From Paraphysoderma sedebokerense (taxonomy: Eukaryota > Blastocladiomycota > Physodermatomycetes > Physodermatales > Physodermataceae), in the NCBI GenBank assembly GCA_025602915.1, contig JAHLJZ010000089.1, positions 1 to 64,000 on the forward strand: a DNA stretch of 64,000 nucleotides, read 5' to 3'. Positions within the stretch are counted from its first letter, which is position 1, and the number at the start of each line of letters is the position of its first letter. A program made the position numbers and the translations under genes. Under the pieces are notes generated by a model. The model was not told the DNA's origin. It searched no databases and was given only the letters and a program-made list of their open reading frames with translations. Of this stretch, positions 9,785-22,118 are shown one piece after another.

Positions 9785-12497
9785 TTAATATTTGCTGATA
9801 TCCCTCCCAAACATCCATTTTTTAATGAAATCGAACGCCAACAACACCCTTGTTCTAAATGATACTTGTTCAGATAAATAGGCACCACGCCATAACCATG
9901 CGACGCTGATGCCACCAGCAGCGAGACCTTCCCCAAAGTCGGCGACAGCGTTTTCTCCTCCTGATTGTGATGAGGGTGGTTATGAGGAAAAAATACAGGA
10001 AAGAATTAATCAACATAAGAGAAGAAGACTAACCAACGTAAGCCATGGTACCCAGGTGTCGGTAGTGGAATCCCGGTAGTTCCTCATCAAGTTGCGACAC
10101 TAATTTAGCAACTGCAACAGAAAAAATGAATATTAGCAGACATCCACTAAAACCATGGCTAAACCCTATGCAGTGGTCAAAGAGACCCGGTGTACGTACT
10201 TTCGATTCGGTTAGATTGAAGATCAGGACGATCACGGAAAACTTCAGATATCTTGTTGAGCTTTTCCGCAATGTATTTTCCTTGTTGCGACGCGACTTGA
10301 GCAGTAGCAGGAAATGCTACAATTGCGTGAAGAGACATCAGAGCTGGTGAATACAGTGACTAAACCGAGAGAAATACATAAAAACAGTCTACTTTTTAGT
10401 GTCTTCTCTATATCCACCAACATGGTTTTGAATTCCTCTAATTCAAGCGTCTGGCTCTTATCAATGTCATATTTTTCGAATACATGCTTCGCTTTCTTCA
10501 ACATTGTTCCAGTACGTGGATACTTTTGTTTTATTGACTCAGCCATCTTCACAAATTCATCGTATGAAATACGCCCATCGCGGTCGATATCAGCCTCTGA
10601 AAAAAGAACCATTAGACGCTCGACGAGTTTTGGATTCGCCATGGTGGAGCAGTCACCTATAACGAACTCCAGAGTAAGTTTTTGGTCAAAATTGGGGTAG
10701 CAAAAAAGTGCATGCAAACCGATGGCGTAAACATTTCCACCTCCGAGCAACTTCAACTTATCGTCCACTTCCAGAGCTTTCTTATTTTTTTGATCTTCAA
10801 TGTGATCATTAATCTTTTTCACAATAGGTCTCATTGAAATGCCCGTACTCCAGAGGCAGAATCCAAAATCCAATTCTTTATTGGATTCCGTCCCATCTGG
10901 ATGTTTCTGTCTGTAAATTATCTTGTTTGGGTGGACTTCTTGAACACGAGCATTAGTGATGACATCGATTCCTTGAATTGAATTTGATCCGCAGTGTCAG
11001 ATGACCCACGAGACAGACCAAACGTGAGTATGACAGCTGTAGCATAAGATTATTGAAAGTAATATATCCATTACCTGTTCTGTGAAATCTCCGTTCAGTG
11101 AAGTCACTTATCTTCGCGTCAAACGTGTTTAGGATGTGATCCCCTGACTGAACGATATGAACCTTTAAATGGAGGGTGGATACGCATTAGTTTCGATTGT
11201 AATAGGTATTGAAGCTGTAATAACAAATAAATCTGTACCTTGACGTCATTTTTTACCAAATCGGGAAAATATTTCTTAAGATCGTCGTAGAAGAAGTCGT
11301 ACAATTCTCCGGCAACTTCAACTCCGGTCGGTCCGCCTCCACAAATAACTGCAATGTGACCACCAGTATCGTTAAAAAGGACTGTTTTACATTCTAGAGA
11401 CAATAAAACGAAAAATCACCAAAGGACAACAGTTTCTTCCGTTCTTCCGGTGTACAAGTCGGCAGGGCAGCCTTCTCAAAATTGTTCATGATATGGGCTC
11501 GGATCCTCCTTGCTTATGATGGATTGATTAATACATCATGCTTACCACCCGAAGGGGAAAAAATAATCTTCCTCACCATCTGATACTGATTTCAGGAAGA
11601 AACAATTCTCCGCAACACCTTTGAGACCGAACGTATTAGATTGTGAGCCAACAGCTACAATCAAAATATCATATTCGACATCGAATTTCCGCCCATCGGC
11701 CCCTTTGACGTTGACTATCTTTGTATCCAATTGAACATCTTCAGCTTCTCCTAATGGAAACAATAGAAGTAACTTGTTTTCAATAGGTGCTAATTTGTTG
11801 GATGACTCAACATCATACGGTACCTTCAAAGTACGAGGCCTTTGCACGGCGACAGATTCTGCGTGTCGGTTCGACAAGAGAACGAGTTTCGACTGTTCCA
11901 CAAGTAGCAGCTGGTAAAAGAGGTGTGAAAAAAAAGTTGTTTGTCGGGCTAATGACAAGGACGTCATAAGTATCGGGTTTAAGGTGAGTGAGAATGCCTG
12001 TTATCGGAAGTTGAGCATGAGCGGACTTTGACGTGATCGGTTAAGCGGAGCTGAAAGAATGAGGGAATCGGTTACCTGTGGCACCCCATCCTGAACCTAT
12101 GTATGAACCATACAATGTACGTCAAAATTAGATGGACTAGCCATTGAGGGTGTAGGGAATGAAGATGGGTGGTTGAATGGCACATACCAAGGATAACTAA
12201 TCTCGGCTTGTCCTTGACTTTCGCGAGCTTTTCCAAATCAGCGGAGACTGGTTCCGAATTGACCGTATTCCAGCTTGATTTGAGGCTGTCATCCGATGCA
12301 GTGTAGTAGGAGTAGAGGGCCAAAGCGGTTGTGGAGGCGAGGAGGAATGCGGTGGAGAATTGCTTCCTGTATGAGATGTAGCGAGCGGGCCAGGCGGTGC
12401 TTCGGGCGGTGGAGAAGGAACTGGCCGACGACCGACAGAGCAGCGACAGCCGAGGCAGACGGGCACGGGCACGGCAGAGGGAAATCGTCACTGTCAT
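9785..12497 (-). CDS. External NADH dehydrogenase with EF-hands (NDE type)
   Basis: A type II (rotenone-insensitive, non-pumping) NADH:ubiquinone oxidoreductase of the inner mitochondrial membrane. The N-terminus is rich in R, S and A (CRARARLPRLSLLCRSSASS) like a mitochondrial presequence, followed by a hydrophobic stretch (FSTAFLLASTTALALYSYY). The FAD-binding GSGWGATG lies on a 21-nt exon at 12076-12096. The NADH-binding glycine motif is in AVICGGGPTGVEVAGELYDF. Between the two nucleotide-binding parts and the C-terminus is an insertion with two EF-hands: DIDRDGRISYDEF and DIDKSQTLELEEF. This layout is that of Neurospora NDE1 and plant NDB enzymes, where calcium regulates oxidation of cytosolic NADH. 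The C-terminus has YRHLGTMAYVG, GISVAWLWRGAYLSEQVS and a final KKWMFGRDISKY that anchors to the membrane. Estimated length is about 650 residues. It is divergent from MMS19. Confidence 0.9.
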
Positions 12498-12722
12498 CCT
12501 ATTAGAATATTAGTGGGATATTACAGGATATTACACTTGTCTGCGTCCTTATGCTTACGACGGTTCATCCTCCCATCTCCTCGGGACTTAACTCACGTGA
12601 CTTTTGCACTTACGTCACGCGACTGATCTTCGCGAATAAACAAAGAGTCGCTCAACTCTGGCGCTGGTAAGGAAATCCTCTCGCTCAGTCGCTGCATTCG
12701 TACGCCCTCGTTCGTATTCAGA
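12498..12722. promoter_or_regulatory. Shared divergent promoter, NDE and MMS19
   Basis: Only 225 bases separate the start codons of the NADH dehydrogenase (-) and MMS19 (+), so both promoters must lie here or overlap the first exons. The stretch contains CACGTGA-like and ACGTCACG words but no clear TATA box. Shared regulation is inferred, not shown. Confidence 0.6.
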
Positions 12723-15700
12723 ATGAACCCATCTCTCATATTCAAGTATTCGTCGTCGGATCCAGATTCGACAGACTCTGCTGACGCTTTGAATGAAATA
12801 TCCGCCCGTAAGCCTTTAAGAGACCTGATCCTTCGAAGCCCCTTCCTTGAACTGACTTTATACGTGCACAACAGTTATCACTTCGCATAAATCAACCCTG
12901 CTGTCCTTGGTGGAATCTCTGGGCGATTATCTCACGAACGAGGACGCTTTTGTTCGCGCTAAAGGTACTTGTTTCCTCTTGACTTCATCACGTCATTCAC
13001 TTATTAAACCCTGTAACCTGGTCCCGCCGTATCTAGGAGTCTCCTTGCTTTCTTCTGTGCTGTCAACTATTGGTCCTGAATTCATCAACGCTAAAGCCGG
13101 TAAAGTTTTTCTTTCAGAATCCTTATTTTGAGTGCACGTTTGGCGGGTAGCTGACGCAACTTTAACTTTATAGCCTCCGTATTAAACGAATTTTATTGTG
13201 AACGATTGCACGATCAAATATGCGTACCAGAATTATTCCGTGGATTATTGCCTTTGTTAGAATCTAAATCGTTGACTGGCGACAATATTTTAAAAATACC
13301 AAAAACGTCTGTTGTTACCGTTAGCCTTGCACATCTCTCGGATCCGCACTAAATCCTTTCACTCACTAGAATATTTGCCGAAGTCAATGTACAGACGTTT
13401 CAACAAACTGTTCGACACCATGCTTTTAAAATATTTGAATTTCTTGTCGAGAACCATTTACAGTGTAAGATTCGAGATTGACTTAACCTCGTTGCACTAA
13501 TTGTCGGCATTAACAATACACTTGCAGTGATAAAAGGCTCAATGGAGGCAGAATTTTTAATGGGTTATATACAAGCAATGGACGGCGAGAAGGACCCGAG
13601 GAACTTGATGCTGGCTTTTAAGATCGTAACGATGTTGTTGAAATCATGCAACGTGAACAGATTTGCGGAAGACTTCTTTGAAATTACTTTCTGCTACTTT
13701 CCGATTACATTTAAACCACCTCCTGATGACCCATATGGTATCACAGCGGACGACCTAAAGAATGGTCTTCGGTAACTGCTTATTCCTCTTTTCAGTCATT
13801 GCTTGCCGACACACTTTGACCATGGCTTTTTAGGGAGTGTTTATCTGCATCACCATTGTTCGCTCAGTACGCCCTTCCGATGCTCCTAGAAAAGTTGTCT
13901 TCGACCTCTATTAATGCCAAAAGAGATTCATTAAAAGTCTTATCTTCTGCTGCAGCAATTTATGGTGCTGAATCCATGTTACCGCACTTGAAGCAGCTAT
14001 GGGAACTTATCAAAGACGAAATTTACCAGTCAGCTGATGAGACGCACGAGAATACCGCGCTAGAGACTTTACAAACATTGGTGGCTGTTGCTTCGTCGTC
14101 TGCCACTACTGTGTCTACCTCCGGGTCTGACCCCGTCGAATCGTTTATACAGAATATAGTCAAGGAGTGCCTAGAACATCTTAAAGAACCAGAATTGAAA
14201 CTCGCGAAGCCTAGCGGCAGAACACTCAGTCATGTTGCAATGGCTTCCGATCCCGCTTGCCATTTTGTATTGAATCGAGCTATACCGGTATTAATTGAAC
14301 AAATTAAGAAAGAAGAGTTAGCGACAAGACGGAAAACGTTACTTGAAGTGCTGCTCGAATTTGTGAAAGCTTGCAGAGAACTTTACGGGTCGAGAGGTGA
14401 ATCTAAATTATGTAAGTGGCAAAATTATCCTTCGGTGGCGCATAATTTGACTGACAAAGAACTTAGTGGACGAAGACTTTTCTGCGCCCTTGGGATTGTA
14501 CAAAGATACGTTTATACAGCTGTTTAGTTCAGCATTAACGGCGTCAAATGAGTATCTGGGACTACGAAAAATTGGAGCTGGCGGATTATTTGAAATGATC
14601 ATGCTGAGAGATTTCCTAAGCGAGGATGAGGTATGAAAAGTATTATGTCCCAGCAAATACGTAATGTACATTCTCAATTGTAATTTAGGTCGGAGTCATC
14701 ATTCAATACTTCAATCAAGTGATAGTGAGCGACAATGATTCGGATCTCCGAATGGAGGCTACACTCTCTCTGGGAGAAATAGCAAAAGTCTGCTCAGACA
14801 CAGTACTGAAAGTCGTGATTCCCTTTTTCTTCAACAAGCTACCAGGTACTTTACACTTTTATTCCGCGTTTGAGCAAGTGATTTTCGCTAACCATCATTC
14901 TGCCTTTTCTCAGACGATCCTGAAATCCAGTCACAATCTACATCAACTGATTCAATCCTCGTCGGTTTGTCTTATGTCGCAGTAAACTCAGATATCACTC
15001 AATCCATTCTTCCTCAGTTGATTTCAGAAATCTCCAAATGCACCTTATCAACGCCAACACCGTCTCTTCACAACCACGTTCTTTCTCTTCTCAATACATT
15101 ACTTCAAATAGTTCAGAAGTCATTCATCGATTACAAGTTCTGCTTGGAAAGTTTAATTCCCGACTTGGTTGAAAAATGTGTCGTTGCAAGTTTACCAAGT
15201 CAAAATAAATTAATGGCCGATGAGGCAGTAATTGGAGCCATCGGCAGAATTGTTGGAGTTGTGATGAAGAGCGTGAACGAGGAGTATGTCTACAGTCAAG
15301 TGATTTGATATAGATCGTCAGACTGACCAATTTCTCATTCAGGATGCAAGCGAAATTTGTGAGGTTCGCCTTTGAGGTCTTTGTGAACGGTAATTTTCTG
15401 GTGTTGCCACAAGGAGCGAAGTTAACACCAGGAGATGTTCCATTTGCACCATTAATGGTACGGTTTTTAATCATTGATTGGGTACCATGCAAGGAACGAA
15501 CTTATCTGATACTTGCTATTTGGACCGACAGCCAGATACTACTCCAGCGCAACAACCTTTGTCTCATTTATTTGCTGTCACGTTGAACAGTCTTCGCACC
15601 AATGTGTGTAATGTTCTTAATTTCAACCTTTCAACAATGTCTAAATTTATTTTAAATCTCTCAACGTTCAGGTTGAAATTCCGGTAGGCTCAGTTGACCA

Positions 15701-16980
15701 ATATCTGGGTGAACTGGTACAGATGGCCCTAAAAAGCGAGAATCCATTCCAACGTGATTCTTTGGCACAGAGTATCGCTTGTATCACCAACAAAACTGTA
15801 GCAGGTACCTTTAATATATCCTTCGTGAATGGTTTCCGGCGTACTGTACTAACTCAACCTCCATTCTGTAGATTCTGAAATAACAACTCTTGTACAAAAT
15901 CATATTATTCCTTTACTCTCTCCTCTATTTTCATCTTCATCAAACCCATCATCTCGAAAGAACTCCCTCACAGTTTATCTCTGGGTCACAAAAGCATTAG
16001 CCATCCGATCTCATCCATTTGGTTTTGAGATGATCAAAAATATTATTGGTCTATTTAAAGACGGTGTCATGGCAAAAGACGCCGCGAACGGATTTGCCGT
16101 TATAGTAGGGGATGAAGAAGAGTGGCTGAGTAAGAAGGGCTTTGCGATAGTGAAGGTTTTGATTTCTGCTTAGAACTTAATGAACTTTTCTTTGTGCCTG
16201 ACTTGTAACTTCGTGCCGATATAGTTGCTATATAAGCAGAGGCTGTTTAGTTACTGTCTGCCCCTCTTGACTGAAGGCTTTAACACGTCAGATGAAGGTG
16301 ATTCCACGTTTCTTTTTCCCAAATATTGGTTATCGAGCGTAATAAGGCTTTACTGATCATTTTGAATTCTAGAATCGAGAAATGCGTACCTTATAGCTTT
16401 GTCTCATCTCTTGAAAAATATCCCAAAACAAGTCTTGTTGTCTGCACTTCCACCGGTCGGTATCCAACATCTTCCTCATACCTCATTTTCCCATATTAAG
16501 GCTATCATGGACTGACTTCTGAATTTTTTCTGTCATTCACAGCTTATTCCGCTCCTTCTTTCGTCCTTGAAATGTACAGATACCGACTTGAAGGTTTCCA
16601 CGATTGATACATTCTATATGATGACTTTTGACGCTCCTTCAGTGATTACTGAGCATCTGGGAAGCTTAGTCCCCATTTTGTTGGAGCTGACGGTAGTTTC
16701 TTCCAGCAATACAATGGTACTTTCCAATTAGCACATTCTTCTCTTCTTTATTGTTTCTGATTCCACTAATCTGGTCACTGGCAATATATAGAACGTTCGT
16801 ATCTCTGCCCTACGTTGTCTGGGTGTTCTCACGACTTTGAAGTACACAAAACTGCATCCCTTCAAACCGAACATTTTGAGGTCCCTAAAAGATGTATTGG
16901 ATGATCCGAAACGTTTGGTCAGAAAGGAAGCGGTAGATTGCAGGAATAGATGGTTTGTACTTAGTGCCCCGGCGGAGTAA
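12723..16980 (+). CDS. MMS19: MMS19 (Met18) HEAT-repeat Fe-S targeting protein
   Basis: MMS19 is part of the cytosolic iron-sulphur assembly targeting complex (with CIAO1 and MIP18). It delivers clusters to DNA polymerases and helicases such as XPD, hence its link to excision repair and transcription. The start at 12723 reads MNPSLIFKYSSSDPDSTDS. Across an intron (about 12811-12859) it continues STLLSLVESLGDYLTNEDAF. The N-terminal signature YFPITFKPPPDDPYGITADD and the LFAQYALPMLLEKLSSTS block are typical of MMS19. The middle is helical repeats (for example MEATLSLGEIAKVC). The C-terminal HEAT array ends LKDVLDDPKRLVRKEAVDCR just before the stop at 16978-16980. I estimate about 12 exons and 1,000-1,050 residues, the normal length. 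Several introns are short, and exon edges around 13140-13510 and 15600-15700 are the least sure. It converges on the glycosyltransferase gene. Confidence 0.92.
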
Positions 16981-17191
16981 CAACCTTAGCTTAGCCATCT
17001 AAAAGGCGGTGATGGTTCGCTGCTTGGATTTTGACATTTGTTATATATGATCATTAGCGCTGGGGAATGCGTGTATTGTATACCGGTTGACAAATGAATG
17101 CAAATGACAGCATAAAGACGAAACAATAATTATGCCAAATGACCCGAGATCAAGAAAATTTAGATGATTTATTCATGCGATGTTCTAAATT

Positions 17192-17351
17192 TTCCAATCC
17201 AAACCAAAAATTCATCCTAATGGCACCAAGAAGAAAACAAACTCCTGCACCCATCGGCTGATTCGACTTGGCTTAATTAATTGAGAAGCATCGGGTGCAG
17301 AAGTTTGATTGCTTCTTGGTGGCATGGCAATGGATTTTGGTTTGGATTAGG
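17192..17351. repeat. Long hairpin-forming inverted repeat
   Basis: Left arm 17192-17252 and right arm 17293-17351 are close reverse complements (including AATCCAAACC, GCACCAAGAAG and CTGCACCC), separated by about 40 bases. It sits between two converging genes. It could be a small foldback element of MITE type or a structure at the 3' ends of both transcripts. No clear target-site duplication is visible. Confidence 0.8.
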
Positions 17352-17484
17352 AACAATTTTAACTATGGCGTTGACTTTCACGTAGAAGTATTTATCTATT
17401 CTGGATGGATAGTCTAGCTACAAGTCACTATATAATACCTCTTTCCTGAACACTATGACTTCAGCGCACACTGTAACAGAACAC

Positions 17485-19248
17485 TTATTTTTTCTTTAAC
17501 ACTGCCAAACATTCTTTCGCCAAGTTTTCTCCACCCTTTTCTTCCCTCAACTTGACTGCAACTTGACCGCAATTCAATTTCATCTCGTCCAACTTTTTCA
17601 ACGCACCTACTATAACTTTTGTCACAGTCTTTGGCGTAATATTTTTCGTCAACAACAGCCCTTTTACACCACACCCAATTTTGTCCAAAACTGCTCCCCA
17701 AAACGGTTGATCTGACGCAACAGAACAAGGAAACACAACAGCCGGCAAACCAGCTACCAAAGTGGTAGTCAGTGTTCCGATTCCACCATGGTGAACTACC
17801 ATATCTATAGATTTAAACAAAGCGGAATGTCGAACCGGAGAGTTCAAAACATAAGTCACGTTTGGATCGATTTGTGTCTTTGGGAGAGCATGCGAGCTGG
17901 GAGAAGTAACAGTGTGAATGATACAAGCTATTGGAGTTGATTTTGAAATCTCTTGAATAGACTGAACAAATGTGTCTAGCACATGTGTGATTTCTGTATC
18001 CGAGTCAAACATAGTTCCAAGCATTGAACCAAATCCAATGTACACTATTATCTTTTTGCTCTGTCGCGCCGTTGAAATGTAGTGTTGTAATTCCGGTGGT
18101 ACATCGTTTGTATCGGAGGTTTCTTCAGCGACATCAATTACGGCACCAGTAACTTTTTCATGGGGTGACCAGTCTTTGGGTGATGGAAGAAGATGCGGAG
18201 AGTAGATGTATAACACGGGAATTTCTAGACTCTTTAAAAATTCTGTTGTCTGTATGCTGAAAAATTTGGAAGATTCTTGGAGATTGATTCCTGCGTCGGT
18301 GAATGTAGCATTCCATACATCGACCTGTAATTCCATCCGTTAGGAATTAGGGAATGGTAAGGGAGGGAGATGGAGAGACGAAATCAACTAACACCAAACA
18401 TTTTTTGTTGTAAACTCATTCCCATGTTCCATAGCATTTTGTTCATGAAACCAAAGGGTAGAGAAACCCCCATTCCAGCTGTTGGTGGCAAAAACTCGGA
18501 CGTCGGCGCTATTGTAAAACAGATAAGACAATGAACCAGTTTTAACTCCGCTTACTTGCATTAAAACAGCGAGGGACTTTCTTGTACAGATTCAAGATTC
18601 AAAAAAGACGTACATGCGGGGACAGTATGTACAACCACGAAGGGAATTTTGACTGTAGGTTTCTGACCAGAAGTATCTAGACAAAAGAAATGTGCTCCAC
18701 AATATAACCCAAAAGTCGAAAACACCACCACATCCGGTTCATATTTTCGAATTGCACCCCCAATATCTTGAATCCTGTAGTTCAGAACGATTCGTGATAT
18801 TGTCCCACATTGATTTTCGATGTCTTTCGAATAGAATACTCACCACGTCCGCATCAATCTTTTAAAGAAAGCTTTGCCAGCGCTCATGGCTGATAATGCG
18901 GAAGCTTTTTTCACTTTTTGGCCATCCTCGGTTTGTAATTCTCGCACCATCGAACATCCGATTTCAAAGTATTGAACATGATAGGATTCAACGAATTTTT
19001 GAAATTCAGGGTGAGCGCCAACGATGACTTGACAGTTGTGTTGGTTTTTTAATGTTTTCGATAAATAAAGGAACGGTTGCACGTCTCCACTATTACGGTT
19101 TACGGTTTTCAGCAAAGAAATGATGGATTGTATTCGTTAAATGCGAGAGACTTCCTAGAATGACGATTGAAACGTAAAAGAACAAAAATTGTGAAATAAG
19201 GATATACCGTGATCCAATGCAGGTGATGAGGACTTTTGGTTGCGACAT
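17485..19248 (-). CDS. UDP-glycosyltransferase, sterol glucosyltransferase-like
   Basis: A GT1-type glycosyltransferase with the two-lobed GT-B fold. Exon 1 (start 19248) reads MSQPKVLITCIGSR and joins across an intron to GDVQPFLYLSKTLKNQHNC, the conserved N-terminal GSRGDVQP motif of sterol and lipid glucosyltransferases (Glyco_transf_28). The large last exon (17485 to about 18330) carries VYIGFGSMLG and the donor-sugar motif HHGGIGTLTTTLVAGLPAVV followed by VASDQPFWG. These are typical of UGT80/Atg26-like enzymes. About five exons give roughly 480 residues. There is no PH or GRAM domain as in yeast Atg26, so it is the short form. There is no signal peptide, and the start lacks a membrane segment, so it is likely cytosolic or peripheral. 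A sterol acceptor is an inference from family likeness. The neighbouring sterol reductase is suggestive but not proof of a shared pathway. Confidence 0.85.
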
Positions 19249-19711
19249 TATTATGATAAAATGTCCTCAAAATTCAGAGTATTGATAAGAATAGGATGTA
19301 TGGATTTGGTTCCATTTTACATGGTTTGTCGCGACAATTCGTTTAAAAGTCACACCGCCAAATGGCGTCGGCTGGAGAGTGGAGAGGAGGATATCCAACC
19401 TCAGATCTCATCCAAAGTTATCATAACATCTAACCGAATACAGCCACATGATTTCTTGAGCAGCATATCGAGCAAATGGGGAAATGTCAAAAACTATTAT
19501 TACGCTGTCCCCAACCCGTTCGTTGCCTCCGAGTCGGGAAAATGATAGGCACTTGCATCACGATAGAGTGACACAACGCACACCAAACAGACGATGGAAA
19601 AATCATTTATTTTTCTACAACACGCAAGTCCAAGCGAGCACCATTTTCTACAAAAAATTCCCTAAAAGATTTCAACACTCTCCCACTCCAAATAAAACAA
19701 AACGCAATAGC
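19249..19711. other. Intergenic, glycosyltransferase promoter side
   Basis: This lies upstream of the glycosyltransferase and downstream of the sterol reductase stop. A plus-strand open frame at 19240-19545 overlaps the glycosyltransferase start and has no family I recognise. I regard it as chance. No other structure is seen. Confidence 0.45.
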
Positions 19712-21667
19712 TTAAATGATTCCAGGAATCAATTTATACTTGACAATCTTACAATACTCGTCCCAATATTTTCCATACTTTCCGCGACATCTATGATCGT
19801 CTCTCCATATTCTATGTCCCAAAAGAATCGACATGTAGATAATGTAAAAGTAAGGAAGCAAATGGCCGGCTGAGGACAATGGATAAGGAAGTCCGCAGGT
19901 GAGACACATGGCGAGGGAGATGAGTAAATCGCCAAAGTAGTTGAAGTGACGGGCGAGTCCTAGATGAATTTTATATACAAGGTTAGTTAGGTGAACTTGA
20001 AGTGATTATAGCGTGACTTGACTACTTGCCCCAGAATCCAGAGGCGAGCAACAAACTGCGATGTTCCTTGCCATCGCTGGTAATATACTTGGTTCTAATG
20101 ACGGTCGGCTTCTTGCCCCAGATCAAGCAATCGCCGTCGGTAGAGCGAACGATATCTTTTTGGTGGTTCACAGCTCGGAAAATGTAGTATCCGGACAATC
20201 CGACCGTTAAAACGGCCAAGAAGTAAGGAGTGGAAAGAGGGGTGGGATTTTGGAGGAGATAATGGGATTGAAGAGTGTACATGAATGGCAACCAAACAGA
20301 GTCACCCCAAGATAGATCTACAGAATGAGAAACAAGACGATTTTCCGTCAGAATGAAGGTTGGGGCTCACCGTAGGTCACAATTATAAAATAAAAAAACA
20401 TACAGAATCCAAAGTGATCATGAGCAATGTCTAAGAAAGAAATGGAGAGTTTATCGTTAGCAAATGAGAAAGGCTTTTTACCACATGAGCAAATTGTTGA
20501 ACCTACCGATGGTTCTCAAGTACCAATCTTCATTGTAAAAGAAATCCAATACGTAAACAGCGTGCAAAAAATTCAACAACAACATGGAGTTGCTAACGTA
20601 ACCGTGAACTTCGTACTGACGAGCGGCAAAACTCCAATTGATCAGAGTCCAGGCGACGATACCGGGGCGACCGTTGTGGAACAATTTGAAATCCCAGTAT
20701 TTACCGAAACGAGGGTTGAACTCGATACCCATAAACAGATCGTAGATGACGGATCCAGAGAATTTACGGTCTTCAGGGTGTGACGGGAACAAGTGAGCTT
20801 TGGCATACGAGAAGGCGGTCAAAGCATAGCCGTAGATGTTGGCGGCAATGAGGAGGCCACCCCAGTTTCTAGCAATGATGGATGCAGGGACAATTTGAAA
20901 GTGATGGGTCAAAAAGTAGAAGGCGACGTGCGTCACTACCCAAGCGAGAAGACCGTTGACCTATATATTAAAGTTTGGAGTGTGTGTCAGCACAGGGGTG
21001 GCGGCAGTCCGGCGCTTGTCGATCGAAAATTCGCGATCGCGCGGCAAGTTAATTTACGAACGAGAGCAATGGGACAAACCTTGTAAGGCAAGATGAAGCC
21101 AGCGGGGGTTTGCTGACCGTAGCCGATCTTTGCAGGCAAGAAAGCGTAGAGTAGACCTTGAAAGACGACCCAACCCAAAAAGAGTTTTAGGCTGTAGTCG
21201 TCAAAGGAGGGGAAAACAAACAAGAGTTTGTCGAGGGCGGGTGAAGCGAGGAGGGATTTTGCATCGGAGGGGGACACGGTGGTTGGGACAGCCCAAGAGG
21301 GAGGGGAGGAGGAGGAGAGGTAGTAAACGGGAGCGAGGAGGGAGCAGTTGAAGGCGTTGCAGGCGCTGTAAAAGTAAACAACCATGAGTGGGCAAAAGAG
21401 GAGGATGCAGAGGGACAACAAGACAGTGAGGTTGTCGACATCTGTGATGGGATCGGGGGTTTAGGGATAAAGAAGGGTTAGATAAGGGGGATTGACGATA
21501 TTTGAGATTTTGATATCAAGAGAGACATGAAGAGGGAGTGAATTAAAAGTACGAATACCTTTGTATCTTCCCCAGGTGTTTTTAGGCTGAGCGTCGAGGG
21601 CCCTTTTCTTTGTGGCCTTGCGGGGCGAGTCATGGTGTTGTTGTTGTTGCAGCTGGTCCACAGACAT
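19712..21667 (-). CDS. Sterol delta-7 reductase (DHCR7 type)
   Basis: A polytopic ER enzyme that reduces the C7-C8 double bond of sterols with NADPH. The match to animal DHCR7 is strong in many blocks: [127 protein letters not shown] and the ending KYKLIPGII. The related C14 reductase (ERG24) and C24 reductase (ERG4) lack the NHQKD..R.TDG form. Start at 21667 gives [20 protein letters not shown]. Upstream in-frame ATGs near 21787 give a low-complexity head and are less likely. About six exons. Most fungi keep the delta-7 bond in ergosterol, so this gene predicts delta-5 sterols such as cholesterol or desmosterol types. As I recall, a delta-7 reductase is known from Mortierella. Confidence 0.92.
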
Positions 21668-22118
21668 TGTTGTGCAGTGTACGTGGTGGCAGTGTGTGTG
21701 GTGGTGGTAGTAGGAGTGGTAGCAGAGAGAGGGAACGGCAGAGGGAATCCAAAGGGAATCCAAAGGGGAATCGCAAGGGGAATCCAACCAAACAATCAGG
21801 CACCGACAGCCCGGACACCCTGTGCTATTCCACTAGTGGCTGCATTCTACTCACTACTCTGCTCTACACTGCTCTGCACTGCTCTCTGCATTCCCTCTTC
21901 ACCCTCTCTCTACTATCCACTCTTACCGCATCGTCTCTACTCTACACATCTCTACCATCTCCAGATCGCCCGAGTTGGGCTTGCCTTCGCTCCCTCGCTC
22001 TGTCGCGCCACCCCTCTGAAACAACAAAAAATTTCAACCTCAACCGCCCTGCACACACTCACTTACAACCCTCCCATCTCCACCGCCTCCCTTCCAACCC
22101 TCCAACTCACCCTCCACA
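21668..22118. promoter_or_regulatory. Divergent promoter region, sterol reductase and ATIC
   Basis: These 451 bases hold both start regions. The half next to ATIC is strongly C/T-rich (runs of CTC, TCT and CCTCC from about 21840 to 22118), a common feature of strongly expressed fungal housekeeping genes. The half next to the sterol reductase is rich in GGGAATCCAAA words at about 21735-21785, repeated three to four times. No TATA box is clear. Confidence 0.55.

Noticed and set aside
12593-12871. Minus-strand 92-codon frame
   Set aside because: It overlaps the first exon and promoter of MMS19 on the other strand and has no recognisable product.
19240-19545. Plus-strand 101-codon frame between two minus-strand genes
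   Set aside because: It overlaps the glycosyltransferase start, lacks splice partners and has no recognisable domain.
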